From assembly GCA_900759385.1 (NCBI GenBank), contig CAAEUZ010000099.1:1-64000 (forward strand): DNA of 64,000 bases. The letters run 5' to 3'. This DNA comes from an uncultured Oscillospiraceae bacterium. Lineage in GTDB: Bacteria > Bacillota > Clostridia > Oscillospirales > Oscillospiraceae. Under the pieces are notes generated by a model. It did not search any database and was not told the origin of the DNA. It saw only the letters and a list, made by a program, of their open reading frames with translations. The position numbers and the translations under genes are program-made. This document shows, in pieces, positions 34,098 to 43,341 of the stretch (position 1 is the stretch's first letter; each line of letters starts with the position of its first letter).

Positions 34098-35290
34098 TTT
34101 ACGATTTTGAGTATTTCTGGAGCACTCGCAGAGTTATAGGCAGAGGCTGCGTGAAAAAAGTCGGAGAAAAAATAAAAGCTGACGGCGCTCACAGAGTTCT
34201 GCTCCATTATGGAAGGGGCAAATATCTTGATAATATTCTCCCCGAACTAAGGTCCAGCCTGGACGCTGCGGGCCTAGAGTATGTGGAGCTTGGCGGTGTC
34301 GTTCCTAACCCCAGAGTGGAACTGGTGAGAGAGGGTGTGCGCATACTCAGAAATGAGAATATAGATTACATTGTTGCTGTAGGAGGAGGAAGCGCTACTG
34401 ACTCTGCCAAGGCCATAAGTGTGGGAGCGATTAATGACGTTGATGTATGGGAGCTTTTTAATCACAGCGGCGTAAAGGTGAATTATGAGGGAGCGACGCC
34501 GATCGCCTCCGTTGTAACATACCCTGCCACTGGAGCTGAAGCCGGCTGGGCTACCGTTGTCAGGAACCCTGAGGTCCTGGAGAAATGGAGCATATGGGAT
34601 CAGCCACTGCGTCCTCACTTCGCTTTCATGGACCCGGAGTATACGCTTACACTTCCGCGCAATTTACTGGTTAACGGCATTTGCGATATCATGAGTCACC
34701 ACACCGACAGATACATGAGCGATGATGCACACTTTGGTGTGTTTGACAATCTGCTGGAGAGCGCGATGCATTATCTGCACAAGGATCTGGCGCCCACTAT
34801 TCTTGACCCTGAAAAGGACAACATAGCCGACAGGACCGAGCTCATGGCGATTGCAGATATGGGCGTAGATGAATTCATCGCCTGGGGACGCCACAAAGAA
34901 AACGCCTCTCACAATATCGCTCATCAGATAGGTGCGCTGTATGACACACTGCACGGTTCCACGCTCAGCATCATTTACTGCTCTTGGCTGACATATGTAA
35001 TGGATGAAAACCTTGAGCGAGTCGCCCGTTGGGCAAACAGGGTTTGGGAGGTCGATTATGATCCCAGCGACCTCAAGGGTACTGCGCTCAAAGGCGTGGC
35101 AAAACTCAAGGAGTGGTACACTTGGCTGGGGATGCCGGTCTGCTTCTCCGACATTGGGCTGCATCCTTCTGCAGAAGAAATCGAGCGCATGGCTGAGCTT
35201 GCCATTAAGAACAGCAACACAGACTATATCGGCGTCATGAAGAAACTGTACAAGGAGGACGTTGCTGAAATACTCAGGAACTGCCTTTGA
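34094..35290 (+). CDS. Iron-containing alcohol dehydrogenase (second, YqhD/Bdh-like)
   Basis: 398 residues. GGGSATDSAKAISVG is the NAD(P)-binding segment (about residue 97). Metal ligands are in GICDIMSHHTDRY (Asp, His, about 194-206), SHNIAHQIGA (His) and DTLHGSTLSI (His). It belongs to a different branch from the first alcohol dehydrogenase, close to butanol dehydrogenase/YqhD-like aldehyde reductases. Translationally coupled to the small membrane protein before it (ATGA overlap; AAGGAGACGG site). Confidence 0.9.
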   Translation: MIYDFEYFWSTRRVIGRGCVKKVGEKIKADGAHRVLLHYGRGKYLDNILPELRSSLDAAGLEYVELGGVVPNPRVELVREGVRILRNENIDYIVAVGGGSATDSAKAISVGAINDVDVWELFNHSGVKVNYEGATPIASVVTYPATGAEAGWATVVRNPEVLEKWSIWDQPLRPHFAFMDPEYTLTLPRNLLVNGICDIMSHHTDRYMSDDAHFGVFDNLLESAMHYLHKDLAPTILDPEKDNIADRTELMAIADMGVDEFIAWGRHKENASHNIAHQIGALYDTLHGSTLSIIYCSWLTYVMDENLERVARWANRVWEVDYDPSDLKGTALKGVAKLKEWYTWLGMPVCFSDIGLHPSAEEIERMAELAIKNSNTDYIGVMKKLYKEDVAEILRNCL

Positions 35291-35339
35291 TCAAGAGAAA
35301 TAAGAGTTATCATCAATGCCGAAGAAAGGAGCCCGGATC

Positions 35340-36521
35340 ATGGAACTCGACCATCTGAAAAAGTTAGGCTTTGGGACCCTGCACCTGCCGATACTTGACC
35401 CAAAGGATCAGTCATCATTCGACTATGCCGCGCTCAACAGGGAAATAGATATGTTCCTGGATCACGGCTTTACTTATTTTGATACTTCGTACATTTATCA
35501 TGACCGCAAGTCTGAGATAGCGCTGCGGGAATCTCTTGTAAAGAGGCATCCGAGGGATTCGTACATACTTTCGGACAAACTGCCGGTAAAGTTCATGAAC
35601 AAGAAAGAAGATATTGAGAGTATCTTCAATGAACAGCTGGGGAAGTGCGGAGTAGATCATTTTGATTATTACTTGTTGCACAGCATCAATTCCAACGCAT
35701 ACGACAATATCAATGAATGGGGCGCCTTTGACTTCCTGCTCAAGAAGAAATCGGAAGGCTTTTTCAGGGAACTGGGTGTTTCGTTGCATGACAGGCCTGA
35801 GTTTTTGGAGAGGGTTTTGCGGGAACATCCTGAGATAGATTTTGTCGTTCTGCAGCTGAACTTTGTAGACTGGGACAATAAAATGATTAACTCCAGGGAA
35901 ATACACCGTATTGCCCGCAAATATGACAAGCCAATCGTTGTAATGCAGCCGTGCAAAGGGGGGACCCTGCTCAATAACCTTCCGGAAGAAGCAGTTCGGC
36001 TGATGAAGGAATATGCACCGGAAGCAAGCATCGCATCCTGGGCACTTCGTTTCGCTGCAAGCCAGGAAGGTGTGCGCGTTGTTTTGAGCAGTTATCCTGA
36101 ACCGTGGATGCTCGAAGAAAACATTTCAACGATGGAGAATTTCAAACCTCTTAATGAGGATGAATACAGAATCCTTGACAGAGTCAGCGAAATAATCCGG
36201 GAAAACACGGCAATACCTTGCAGCGGCTGCAAGTACTGTGTCTTGGAATGCCCGAAGCATATACCTATAGATGAATATTTTGCGCTTTACAACGATGCTG
36301 TGCGCAATGCAAAAAGCACCTATGACAGCCCGTTCCAGTCAAGCTCGGACATTTATTACATGAATATTTCTATGAACCATGGAAAGGCGGGAGACTGCAT
36401 TGGCTGCCGTAGGTGCGAAAGAACCTGTCCGCAGGGACTGAAAATCACAGACTACCTGAAGCTGGTTTCTGCGAGATTTGACAATTTTGACTTAAACAGT
36501 GCCCTCAAGCCCAAAGAGTGA
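35340..36521 (+). CDS. Aldo/keto reductase fused to a two-cluster ferredoxin domain
   Basis: 393 residues. An aldo/keto reductase barrel (about 1-270: LGFGTLHLPI; FTYFDTSYIYHDRKSE, which supplies the catalytic Asp/Tyr region; SDKLPVKF) is followed by a ferredoxin-like domain. That domain has two Cys clusters: CSGCKYCVLECPKH (about 297-310) and CIGCRRCERTCPQG (about 353-366). Such fused enzymes are common in anaerobes and can link carbonyl reduction to ferredoxin. The ATG at 35340 is preferred because AAAGGAG precedes it by eight bases. Confidence 0.9.
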   Translation: MELDHLKKLGFGTLHLPILDPKDQSSFDYAALNREIDMFLDHGFTYFDTSYIYHDRKSEIALRESLVKRHPRDSYILSDKLPVKFMNKKEDIESIFNEQLGKCGVDHFDYYLLHSINSNAYDNINEWGAFDFLLKKKSEGFFRELGVSLHDRPEFLERVLREHPEIDFVVLQLNFVDWDNKMINSREIHRIARKYDKPIVVMQPCKGGTLLNNLPEEAVRLMKEYAPEASIASWALRFAASQEGVRVVLSSYPEPWMLEENISTMENFKPLNEDEYRILDRVSEIIRENTAIPCSGCKYCVLECPKHIPIDEYFALYNDAVRNAKSTYDSPFQSSSDIYYMNISMNHGKAGDCIGCRRCERTCPQGLKITDYLKLVSARFDNFDLNSALKPKE

Positions 36522-36530
36522 GGTGATAAA

Positions 36531-36920
36531 ATGCTAAAGGTTGATAAGCGAACGGAATTAGAGGACTTTTCAGATGTTCTTTCCGCCTTCGCGGCGCTTG
36601 GGTTCAAAGATGTTGACTTTGGATCAGAGTTTGAGACGATGTATAAAGACTACCATTGGGTCCTTATGCCGCATGCCGCCGCTGTAACAAGGCTGTATGC
36701 CATACCGCCTGAAAACGAACTGCTCAAACGCCCTTGGGACAGTTGGTATTTCCTGAACGGTGCTCCGACGCACCATGTGCACCTGGCCTGGAAGCCGGAT
36801 GACAACTGGATACCGTGGATACAGAAAGGGCATACGCCGGAATGTCCGGATGAGCTGACGGACATTCAGTGGTTCTGGTATGCGCCGACGTCAATGATAC
36901 CATCTATGCTGATGAAATAA
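36531..36920 (+). CDS. Hypothetical protein, Trp-rich, in catabolic operon
   Basis: 129 residues, soluble, no signal peptide or helix of membrane type. Nine tryptophans are spread over the last 100 residues (YHWVLMPHAAA; PWDSWYFLNG; HHVHLAWKPDDNWIPWIQ; DIQWFWYAPT), with several His pairs. I do not recognise the family. It lies 9 bases after the aldo/keto reductase and 16 before the MFS gene with good GAGGTGATAAA ribosome site, so it is a genuine operon member. The aromatic-rich surface suggests binding of a small hydrophobic or aromatic ligand, which is speculation. Confidence 0.7.
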   Translation: MLKVDKRTELEDFSDVLSAFAALGFKDVDFGSEFETMYKDYHWVLMPHAAAVTRLYAIPPENELLKRPWDSWYFLNGAPTHHVHLAWKPDDNWIPWIQKGHTPECPDELTDIQWFWYAPTSMIPSMLMK

Positions 36921-36936
36921 AAAGAGAGGTAATAAA

Positions 36937-38214
36937 ATGGAAAAGACCCTGAAAAAGAGCGGTAAATATGCATGGCTGATACTTTTTTTCCTCGCATTGA
37001 GCTCATACGCCGCCATAGGTACGGTTTCAACGTCCTTTTCTAACAACCTTCCGTATCTCATGGACGAACTGGGGATAACAAATGCGCAGAGTTCGATGCT
37101 GCTGAGCATTAAGACTGCGGCACAGGTTATAACTATGCTCCTTTGCATTCCGATACTTCAGAAGATATCGGCCCGCATAATGATTACAATCGGTCTGCTT
37201 GTAACCGCGATAGGTTGTTTTATTTTCACTTTTGCCACCAGCTATTCCACTTGCTGTGTCGCAGTGTTTCTGCTCGGCGTGAGTTATGGCTGGTCCGGAA
37301 TGACCACCTTGAGTACCATTGCGCGAAATTGGTTCGTGAAGCATCGCGCCTTGTCTCTCGGTATACTGACGGCGGCAACCGGTGTGGCTGGTACGATCAA
37401 TCCGCAGGTTATACTCTTCCTCATAAGGACCGGCGGCATTAACCTCAACTTCACTGTAACAGGGATCTTCTTTGTCGTCTGCGGCGTGCTCATTTTCCTC
37501 TTCGTCCGCGACCAGCCCCAAGATCTTGGCTATATGCCCCTCGGCGCGGAGAACGTCTCTGCCGCTGCAGTCGAAGGCGATGATGTGCAGCTTGAAGAAA
37601 AGTCAAAGTATGCCCCGACCATACTCTGCCATGTGCTTATGCTTATATTTATTTGCTGCCTTGGCGGATTCAACTATGCGGCGTGGTCTCACTTTGCCCA
37701 GCTATATGATGCCGCAGGATGGAGCGATACAGATGTTGCAAACCTTATGAGCATAGCTTCGTTCCTGCTCATTATAACCAAGATAGCCTTCGGACTTATA
37801 TCTGATAAATTCTCAGCGCAGAAAACTGCCTGGATATTCTTTGGATGCTGCTTCATATCCATGCTTATGAGCTGGCAGCTGGCCGGGGTGAAGAATTACT
37901 TCCTGCAGATACTCAATTTCGCTATCTATTCTATTGGCGGCGTGCTTGGAACTACGGGTATATCGGTTTATGCCATAGATATGTCCAATCGGAAAACTTA
38001 CAAGACCATCAATTCGATATATGTACCGGCTTACAGCGTTGGCGGCATGATTGTCAGCCCCTTCATGGGGGAAATCGCGGATATGACCGGCGGATATGGT
38101 CCTGGATATGCTATACTGGCCGTACTTTGCGTAGTCGGTTACATTTGTACAATGATTGCATATAAGCTCGCTGAGCACAACAGAAAGAAGCTTGACGCAG
38201 CGCAAAAAGCTTGA
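36937..38214 (+). CDS. MFS transporter, oxalate/formate antiporter-like
   Basis: 425 residues with 12 predicted membrane helices. Features of the OFA/monocarboxylate branch are visible: GVSYGWSGMTTLSTIARNWF near residue 110 and FVRDQPQDLGYMPLG in the central loop (about 190-205). It likely exchanges or imports an organic anion made or used by the operon. Last gene before the terminator at 38289. Ribosome site GAGAGGTAATAAA. Confidence 0.87.
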   Translation: MEKTLKKSGKYAWLILFFLALSSYAAIGTVSTSFSNNLPYLMDELGITNAQSSMLLSIKTAAQVITMLLCIPILQKISARIMITIGLLVTAIGCFIFTFATSYSTCCVAVFLLGVSYGWSGMTTLSTIARNWFVKHRALSLGILTAATGVAGTINPQVILFLIRTGGINLNFTVTGIFFVVCGVLIFLFVRDQPQDLGYMPLGAENVSAAAVEGDDVQLEEKSKYAPTILCHVLMLIFICCLGGFNYAAWSHFAQLYDAAGWSDTDVANLMSIASFLLIITKIAFGLISDKFSAQKTAWIFFGCCFISMLMSWQLAGVKNYFLQILNFAIYSIGGVLGTTGISVYAIDMSNRKTYKTINSIYVPAYSVGGMIVSPFMGEIADMTGGYGPGYAILAVLCVVGYICTMIAYKLAEHNRKKLDAAQKA

Positions 38215-38288
38215 TGCATCCAATACGCCTCAACGAATCATAGAATATATAAAAAATAATATACGTCGGATCATTTGCAAAACTGTGT

Positions 38289-38337
38289 AATGTCCGGGCC
38301 CTGAAGCGAAAAGCTGGGGCCCGGACATTTTGCTTTC
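38289..38337 (+). terminator. Intrinsic terminator of the first island operon
   Basis: Thirteen-base perfect stem (AATGTCCGGGCCC / GGGCCCGGACATT) with T-rich tail TTTTGCTTT. Confidence 0.9.
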
Positions 38338-38418
38338 TGACCGCGGCTGTGTGCAGCGCAAGCACATCACCGCGCTTTCTGCTTGTTGCAATATGACTTA
38401 ATCAACTTAAAATTAATG

Positions 38419-38447
38419 TTGACAAATAATAAAGGATATTTTAATAT
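38419..38447 (+). promoter_or_regulatory. Promoter of the acyl-CoA synthetase gene
   Basis: Perfect TTGACA, 17-base spacer and TAATAT in an AT-rich stretch, followed by a leader of about 100 bases with GC-rich short inverted repeats but no riboswitch I can recognise. Confidence 0.75.
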
Positions 38448-38554
38448 ATAATCAAAGTTTTATTAGCGGCTGCACGGCACATAGATCCATACGCACAGCT
38501 GTGGCTGCAAGGTAGTTGTGCGGACTGGAAAACATGAATCAAAGGAGAATACCC

Positions 38555-40690
38555 ATGGACAACAGGGAATTGGACAGTCTCTTCAGTCCGATAGGCGTGG
38601 CCGTTTATGGTGCCTCCAGCAACCCTAACAAGCTTGGGGGGAGGCCTGTCCGCAATCTGCTGGAGCAGGGGTATCCACATGGCATTTATCCCATAAATCC
38701 TAATTACGCCGAAATCCAGGGCCTTCGCTGTTATGCGCGGGTTCAGGACATCGGCAAGCGTGTGGATGCTGCTGTAATTATGGTGCGGGCGGAGGACATC
38801 CCGGCGGCGGTGGAGGACTGCTGCGCTGCAGGAGTAAAGTTGGGAATTATCCTGTCTTCTGGATTCGGTGAGCTCGGTGAAGAGGGCAAGAAGGCTCAGA
38901 GGCAGGTTGCTGCGTATGCCGCCGGACATGGTATGAGACTCATAGGCCCGAACTGCCTTGGTATCGTCAACTTTACGAACAACACCCCTCTGACCTTTTC
39001 AGTTGCGCTGCTGGATAAAGCGCGCAGCGGCGGGAACATGGCCATAGTTTCCCAGAGCGGGGCTTTTGGCTCACATTTGTACGGGCTGGCACGGACCATG
39101 GGCATATCATTGTCTTACTGGTTTACTACGGGCAACGAGGCGGACCTCCAGTTCAACGACTGTCTCAACTGGCTGGCGGACAAGCCGGAAGTAAAGTCTG
39201 TGGCGGGGTACATGGAGGACGCGCGCGACGGGCAGAAGCTGATTGCCGCACTGGACGCATGCCGCGAGCACAGCAAGCCGGTCACACTCCTGAAGGTAGG
39301 CAAAACTGAACTGGGTTCAAGGGCGGCGTCATCGCATACCGGCGCTCTGGCGGGGAACGCAGCGGTATATCGTGCGGTATTCAGGCAGAAGAACGTAATA
39401 CAGGCCGAGGATGTTTATGAATTGCTGGACTTTTCCAGCTTTTGTGCCAACACCAAGCCCGTTGGGCAGGCGCGCGTGGCAATTGTAACAGTGTCAGGCG
39501 GTGTCGGAGTGCTGCATGCAGACAAGTGCGACGAGTGCGGCATACCCGTTGCCGTGCTCTCGGATGAAACAAAGAAGAAAATACGCTCCGCCATACCGGC
39601 CTTCGGCTCCGCCGAAAACCCAATAGACGTTACGGCGCAGACAATTACTAAAGAAAACGGCCTGGTCGCCCCTCTGTCATATTGCATGGAAGACGAAAAC
39701 GTCGACGTAGTAATGATGTACCTCGCAATGTACAAGTCTGCCGGAGAGCGCATTGCAAAGCAATTTATAGAAGTGGTAGAAAAGTATGACAAGCCGCTAA
39801 TTGTCACCTGGATGGCCGGCCCCGAAGACGCCAAAAACCTCATGCGTGAGCACGGCATACTGGTGTTTGATGAGCCGGTGCGAGCGGTAAAAAGCTTGGG
39901 TGCATACCACGCATACATCAGGGGCCAAGAGCGCTATCGCTCGCGTGCGCGAAGCGGTGAAATTGAATTACCGGAGCTTAACGCGGCAGACATAGCCGGG
40001 CTCAAGGCATGGCTGAAAGAGCGCAGCAAAGGAACAAAGGGTCTCTCAGAATATGAATCCCGCCGTGTTCTGGGGACGTTTGGTTTTCCGCTGGTTCCCG
40101 GTGGTCTGGCGGAAACCGCCGAAGATGCAGTACGTATAGCGGGGGAAATAGGCTATCCCGTCGTTATGAAGATCGACTCCCCGCATGTGCTCCACAAGTC
40201 CGATGTAGGCGGTGTGCTGCTTAATGTGATGGATGAGAACGATGTCAGGGCCGGCTTTGAAGCTATTATGTCCAATGTGGCAAAAGCGCTTGGTGAGCTC
40301 CCGCCGGTAAACGGAGTCCTTGTGGAAAAAATGGAAAAGGCGGAGACAGAGCTCCTGATCGGCATGCAGACCGACCCGCTTTTCGGACCTACAATAGCCT
40401 TTGGCGTTGGGGGCATTTTTGTTGAGGTGCTCAAGGAAATATCCCTGCGTGTGGCGCCGTTGAGCGAGGACGACGCATACGACATGCTGTCAGAGCTTAA
40501 AGGTGCCAAGCTGCTGGACGGCGCCCGAGGGAAACCGCCGTGCGACAAAAAATCGGTGTGCCGCGCCATATTGTGCCTCTCGCGCATGGCCACCGAGCTT
40601 AGCGGTATTGTCAGGGAAGTCGATATTAATCCGCTTTTTGCCTTCACAGACGGCGTGCGAGCCGGCGATGCGCTCGTGGTGCTGGAATAA
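38555..40690 (+). CDS. Acyl-CoA synthetase (ADP-forming), fused alpha and beta subunits
   Basis: 711 residues. Converts an acyl-CoA plus ADP and phosphate to the free acid, CoA and ATP (or the reverse). The N-terminal CoA-binding domain (GVAVYGASSNPNKLGGRPVRNL, about 11-32) is followed by succinyl-CoA-ligase-like domains with the phosphohistidine segment ASSHTGALAGN (about residue 260). A C-terminal ATP-grasp domain (about 490-711; PVVMKIDSPHVLHKSDVGGV) closes the chain. The ATG at 38555 has AAAGGAG upstream. Monocistronic between its own promoter and terminator. With the 2-oxoacid:ferredoxin oxidoreductase it forms the classic oxidative, ATP-yielding module of 2-oxoacid fermentation. Confidence 0.92.
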   Translation: MDNRELDSLFSPIGVAVYGASSNPNKLGGRPVRNLLEQGYPHGIYPINPNYAEIQGLRCYARVQDIGKRVDAAVIMVRAEDIPAAVEDCCAAGVKLGIILSSGFGELGEEGKKAQRQVAAYAAGHGMRLIGPNCLGIVNFTNNTPLTFSVALLDKARSGGNMAIVSQSGAFGSHLYGLARTMGISLSYWFTTGNEADLQFNDCLNWLADKPEVKSVAGYMEDARDGQKLIAALDACREHSKPVTLLKVGKTELGSRAASSHTGALAGNAAVYRAVFRQKNVIQAEDVYELLDFSSFCANTKPVGQARVAIVTVSGGVGVLHADKCDECGIPVAVLSDETKKKIRSAIPAFGSAENPIDVTAQTITKENGLVAPLSYCMEDENVDVVMMYLAMYKSAGERIAKQFIEVVEKYDKPLIVTWMAGPEDAKNLMREHGILVFDEPVRAVKSLGAYHAYIRGQERYRSRARSGEIELPELNAADIAGLKAWLKERSKGTKGLSEYESRRVLGTFGFPLVPGGLAETAEDAVRIAGEIGYPVVMKIDSPHVLHKSDVGGVLLNVMDENDVRAGFEAIMSNVAKALGELPPVNGVLVEKMEKAETELLIGMQTDPLFGPTIAFGVGGIFVEVLKEISLRVAPLSEDDAYDMLSELKGAKLLDGARGKPPCDKKSVCRAILCLSRMATELSGIVREVDINPLFAFTDGVRAGDALVVLE

Positions 40691-40710
40691 TAAACCCAAA
40701 AGAAATATTA

Positions 40711-40750
40711 AGTCCCTGCTGCGGCTTGCCGCAGCAGGGACCTGCTTTTT
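40711..40750 (+). terminator. Terminator of the acyl-CoA synthetase gene
   Basis: Thirteen-base perfect stem (GTCCCTGCTGCGG / CCGCAGCAGGGAC), loop CTTG, then CTGCTTTTT. Confidence 0.88.
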
Positions 40751-40758
40751 CAGCTACG

Positions 40759-41547
40759 TTAACGCAGTATGGTCCGATGGTATCCCAAATCAAGCGAAAT
40801 CTGCATGGCAGTGCGCTTGACTTCTTCTATCAGCAATTCGCCTTCGCTCTCAAAGCGTTCCAGCGGGCACCTTGATATACTTATGGAGCAGATAGTCTCA
40901 TTCTTGGCATCGAGCACCGGCGCGGAAATACAGACGTTTCCGGGGACAAACTCCTCAATGTCTGTGGCGTAACCCTGCTCGCGCACCATCTCCAGCTCAT
41001 CCATGAGCTTTTCCGGGGAGGTGATGGTCTTGCTCGTAAATGAGTAAAGCTCAGAAGAGGAAATATACTCACGCGCGGTTTCCTTGCTCAGTGCAGCTAA
41101 GAGCACTTTTCCGGATGCGCTCAGATGTGCGGGGAGCAGGTAGCCGTTGACATGCCTAGGAACTAGGCTGCGATCTTTTGAAGCTATCACCAAAGCGGTC
41201 ATGGGCGGCTTGAAGACGCAAATGTTTATCCGCATGTGGAACTTCTCAAAAAGCGCGATAGCATAGTCCTCGGTGTATATAAGGAACGGATAAAGACGAG
41301 GGTAATTGTGTCCAGTGACATAAAACCGGTAGCCTATGTGATATCTCCCGCTTTCGGGGTCTTTTTCCAGACACTCCTGAGCCACAAGAGAATTCACTAT
41401 AGAGTAGGCGGTGGGCTTGCTCACCTTTAGCTCCTCTGCGATTTCATTTACAGTCATGGAAACGCAGGAGGTCGCTATTGATGTCAAAAACTCCAGCGTT
41501 CTTGACAGAGTCTGCTGTTCAGACGCGCCTTTTTCTTTTGCCGTCAT
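40759..41547 (-). CDS. IclR-family transcriptional regulator
   Basis: 262 residues. N-terminal winged helix (TLEFLTSIATSCVSMTVNEI; VSKPTAYSIVNSLVAQECL, about 14-60) and C-terminal IclR effector domain (LPAHLSASGKVLLAALS; DIEEFVPGNVCISAPVLDA; SISISRCPLERF). Divergent from the ferredoxin-oxidoreductase operon and convergent with the acyl-CoA synthetase gene. Probable regulator of both, responding to the substrate acid. Ribosome site AAGGAGG. Confidence 0.93.
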   Translation of the reverse strand: MTAKEKGASEQQTLSRTLEFLTSIATSCVSMTVNEIAEELKVSKPTAYSIVNSLVAQECLEKDPESGRYHIGYRFYVTGHNYPRLYPFLIYTEDYAIALFEKFHMRINICVFKPPMTALVIASKDRSLVPRHVNGYLLPAHLSASGKVLLAALSKETAREYISSSELYSFTSKTITSPEKLMDELEMVREQGYATDIEEFVPGNVCISAPVLDAKNETICSISISRCPLERFESEGELLIEEVKRTAMQISLDLGYHRTILR

Positions 41548-41595
41548 GATATACCTCCTTGCCGCGAAGTCAAACAGTGTTTATTTCCAGTACAG

Positions 41596-41622
41596 CTTAT
41601 AGCAAAAGCTAATGTTTGTCAA
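41596..41622 (-). promoter_or_regulatory. Promoter of the IclR gene
   Basis: On the minus strand TTGACA, a 15-base spacer and TATAAG, about 50 bases before the start. Confidence 0.55.
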
Positions 41623-41988
41623 GCTGACGGAGCACTGATTTTCACAAACTATTAAATTATTTTTAATCACCATTAAATAGGCAAGCGATGAATATGGCAA
41701 TTTGCCGGTCAAAAGCGGCCGACATCGCGGCGGGGCTTGGGCGATATGACCAAATGCAAAAACTAATTATTATATAATTTACTGAAATATAAAAATAACG
41801 TTATTTTATATTTAAAAATACTGGATATAGAGTTAAGTATATGTTATATTTAATATGCAATATTTGCTTGGAGAGTAGCTTCACACCACTGAGGGCGTTG
41901 CAGCCGCCCGGAGTTTGACGTTATGGCGCACTGCTGACAGCCGTGCAGGCAGAGCATACCGGCAAATATGAAGCAGGAGGTTTTATCA
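41623..41988 (+). promoter_or_regulatory. AT-rich control region of the ferredoxin-oxidoreductase operon
   Basis: No gene seen. 41640-41860 is strikingly AT-rich with runs such as TATTTAAAAATA and several possible -10 boxes, so the true promoter cannot be picked with confidence. From 41875 to 41970 a GC-richer leader with short inverted repeats follows. IclR operators would be expected here. Confidence 0.4.
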
Positions 41989-42180
41989 ATGAAAGATATA
42001 AAAATAAACGAAAAATGGTGCAAAGGATGCGGTATCTGTGCCGATTTTTGTCCCAAGCATGTGTTTGATCACATACGCTTGGGGCTCAGACCGGTGCCGG
42101 CAAGAATTGCCGACTGCATTGGCTGTGGCATGTGTGAAGTGCGTTGCCCTGATTTCGCCATAACCCTTATCAAGGAATGA
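41989..42180 (+). CDS. korD: 2[4Fe-4S] ferredoxin subunit (KorD/VorD-like)
   Basis: 63 residues with two Cys clusters, CKGCGICADFCPKHVF (about 10-25) and CIGCGMCEVRCPDFAI (about 41-56). The form matches the delta subunit of four-subunit 2-oxoacid:ferredoxin oxidoreductases, which passes electrons from the thiamine site to free ferredoxin. The ATG at 41989 has AGGAGG eight bases upstream. First gene of the korDABC order, followed by the alpha subunit 12 bases on. Confidence 0.92.
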   Translation: MKDIKINEKWCKGCGICADFCPKHVFDHIRLGLRPVPARIADCIGCGMCEVRCPDFAITLIKE

Positions 42181-42192
42181 GAGGTGTTCTCT

Positions 42193-43341
42193 TTGAAAGA
42201 AGGAAAAGTTTGCTTTGATATGGGAAATCGTGCCATAACAGAGGGGGCCATAGCGGCTGGTGCACGATTCTATGCCGGCTATCCCATAACACCGTCCACA
42301 GAAATTGCAGAAATGTCGTCGGTACGCCTGCCACAGGTGGGCGGGACTTATATACAAATGGAGGATGAGATAGGCTCAATTGCAGCTGTTATCGGCGCAT
42401 CAGCTGCCGGGTTTAAGTCCTATACTGCCACCAGCGGACCGGGCTTTTCTCTGATGCAGGAAAATATAGGCGTTGCGGTAAATGCTGAGCTCCCATGTGT
42501 CATCATAGACGTGCAGCGCTCCGGCCCCAGCACCGGTCTCGCTACAAAGGCCGCACAGGGAGATATTATGCAGGCCCGCTTCGGCACGCATGGTGACAGC
42601 GGACGCATAGCGCTGGCGCCGGCAAGTGTGCAGGAGTGCTATGACTTCACCATCGAGGCCTTTAATCTGGCGGAAAAATACCGCACGCCGGTGGTACTGC
42701 TGGCCGACAAATACATTGCCCACCTGCGCGAGAGCTTTACTATGTGGCATCCCGGGGAGGGGCAGCTCACCGAGCGCCGCCGACCCTCCTGTGCTTCGGA
42801 GGAGTACCGGCCTCACGGCTTTGAAAAGTACGCCGACGGCGTGGCGGAGCTGGCGGATTTCGGAGACGAGAAATACCTCACCCGCTTTACGTCATCTACC
42901 CATGACTCAATCGGCGAGCCATGCGGCAAAGCGGAAAACACAATTAAGTTCCTCAACCACTACGTGGACAAGATTGAAAACAACATCGATGACATAGTCC
43001 GAACCCGCTCATTTGAGATGGATGACGCCGAATACGTGATAATCGCATACGGCTGCTCGGTCCGCTCGGCGCTCGGCGCCATGGAACTCGGCCGCGAAGC
43101 GGGAAAGAAGATCGGCGTGCTGCAGATGATTACGGTGTGGCCGTTTCCAGAGAAACTCATAGCTGAGACCTGCGCCAAGGCAAAAGCGGTGGTCGTGCCA
43201 GAGCTTAATCTGGGACAGTATGTGCGCGAGGTAAGACGCGCAAACCGCAGCTCGACTCCGGTCATACCGGTAAACCGTATAGATACGGAGATAATTACCC
43301 CGCAGCAGATTCTGGCCGCATTTGAGGAGGCAAGCAAATGA
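42193..43341 (+). CDS. korA: 2-oxoacid:ferredoxin oxidoreductase alpha subunit
   Basis: About 382 residues. Carries the pyrimidine-binding side of the thiamine diphosphate site and the transketolase C-terminal-like domain. Typical segments are GARFYAGYPITPSTEIAEM, YIQMEDEIGSIAAVIGASAAG and TATSGPGFSLMQENIG. I favour the TTG at 42193, because GAGAGGTG precedes it by six to seven bases; a GTG at 42184 lies inside that site. Sequence type is nearest KorA/VorA, so 2-oxoglutarate, branched-chain or other 2-oxoacids are possible. It overlaps the beta-subunit start (ATGA). Confidence 0.92.
   Translation: MKEGKVCFDMGNRAITEGAIAAGARFYAGYPITPSTEIAEMSSVRLPQVGGTYIQMEDEIGSIAAVIGASAAGFKSYTATSGPGFSLMQENIGVAVNAELPCVIIDVQRSGPSTGLATKAAQGDIMQARFGTHGDSGRIALAPASVQECYDFTIEAFNLAEKYRTPVVLLADKYIAHLRESFTMWHPGEGQLTERRRPSCASEEYRPHGFEKYADGVAELADFGDEKYLTRFTSSTHDSIGEPCGKAENTIKFLNHYVDKIENNIDDIVRTRSFEMDDAEYVIIAYGCSVRSALGAMELGREAGKKIGVLQMITVWPFPEKLIAETCAKAKAVVVPELNLGQYVREVRRANRSSTPVIPVNRIDTEIITPQQILAAFEEASK

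Noticed and set aside
38448..38554. Possible riboswitch in the leader of the acyl-CoA synthetase gene
   Set aside because: Short inverted repeats are present but no known riboswitch core or terminator alternative could be drawn.
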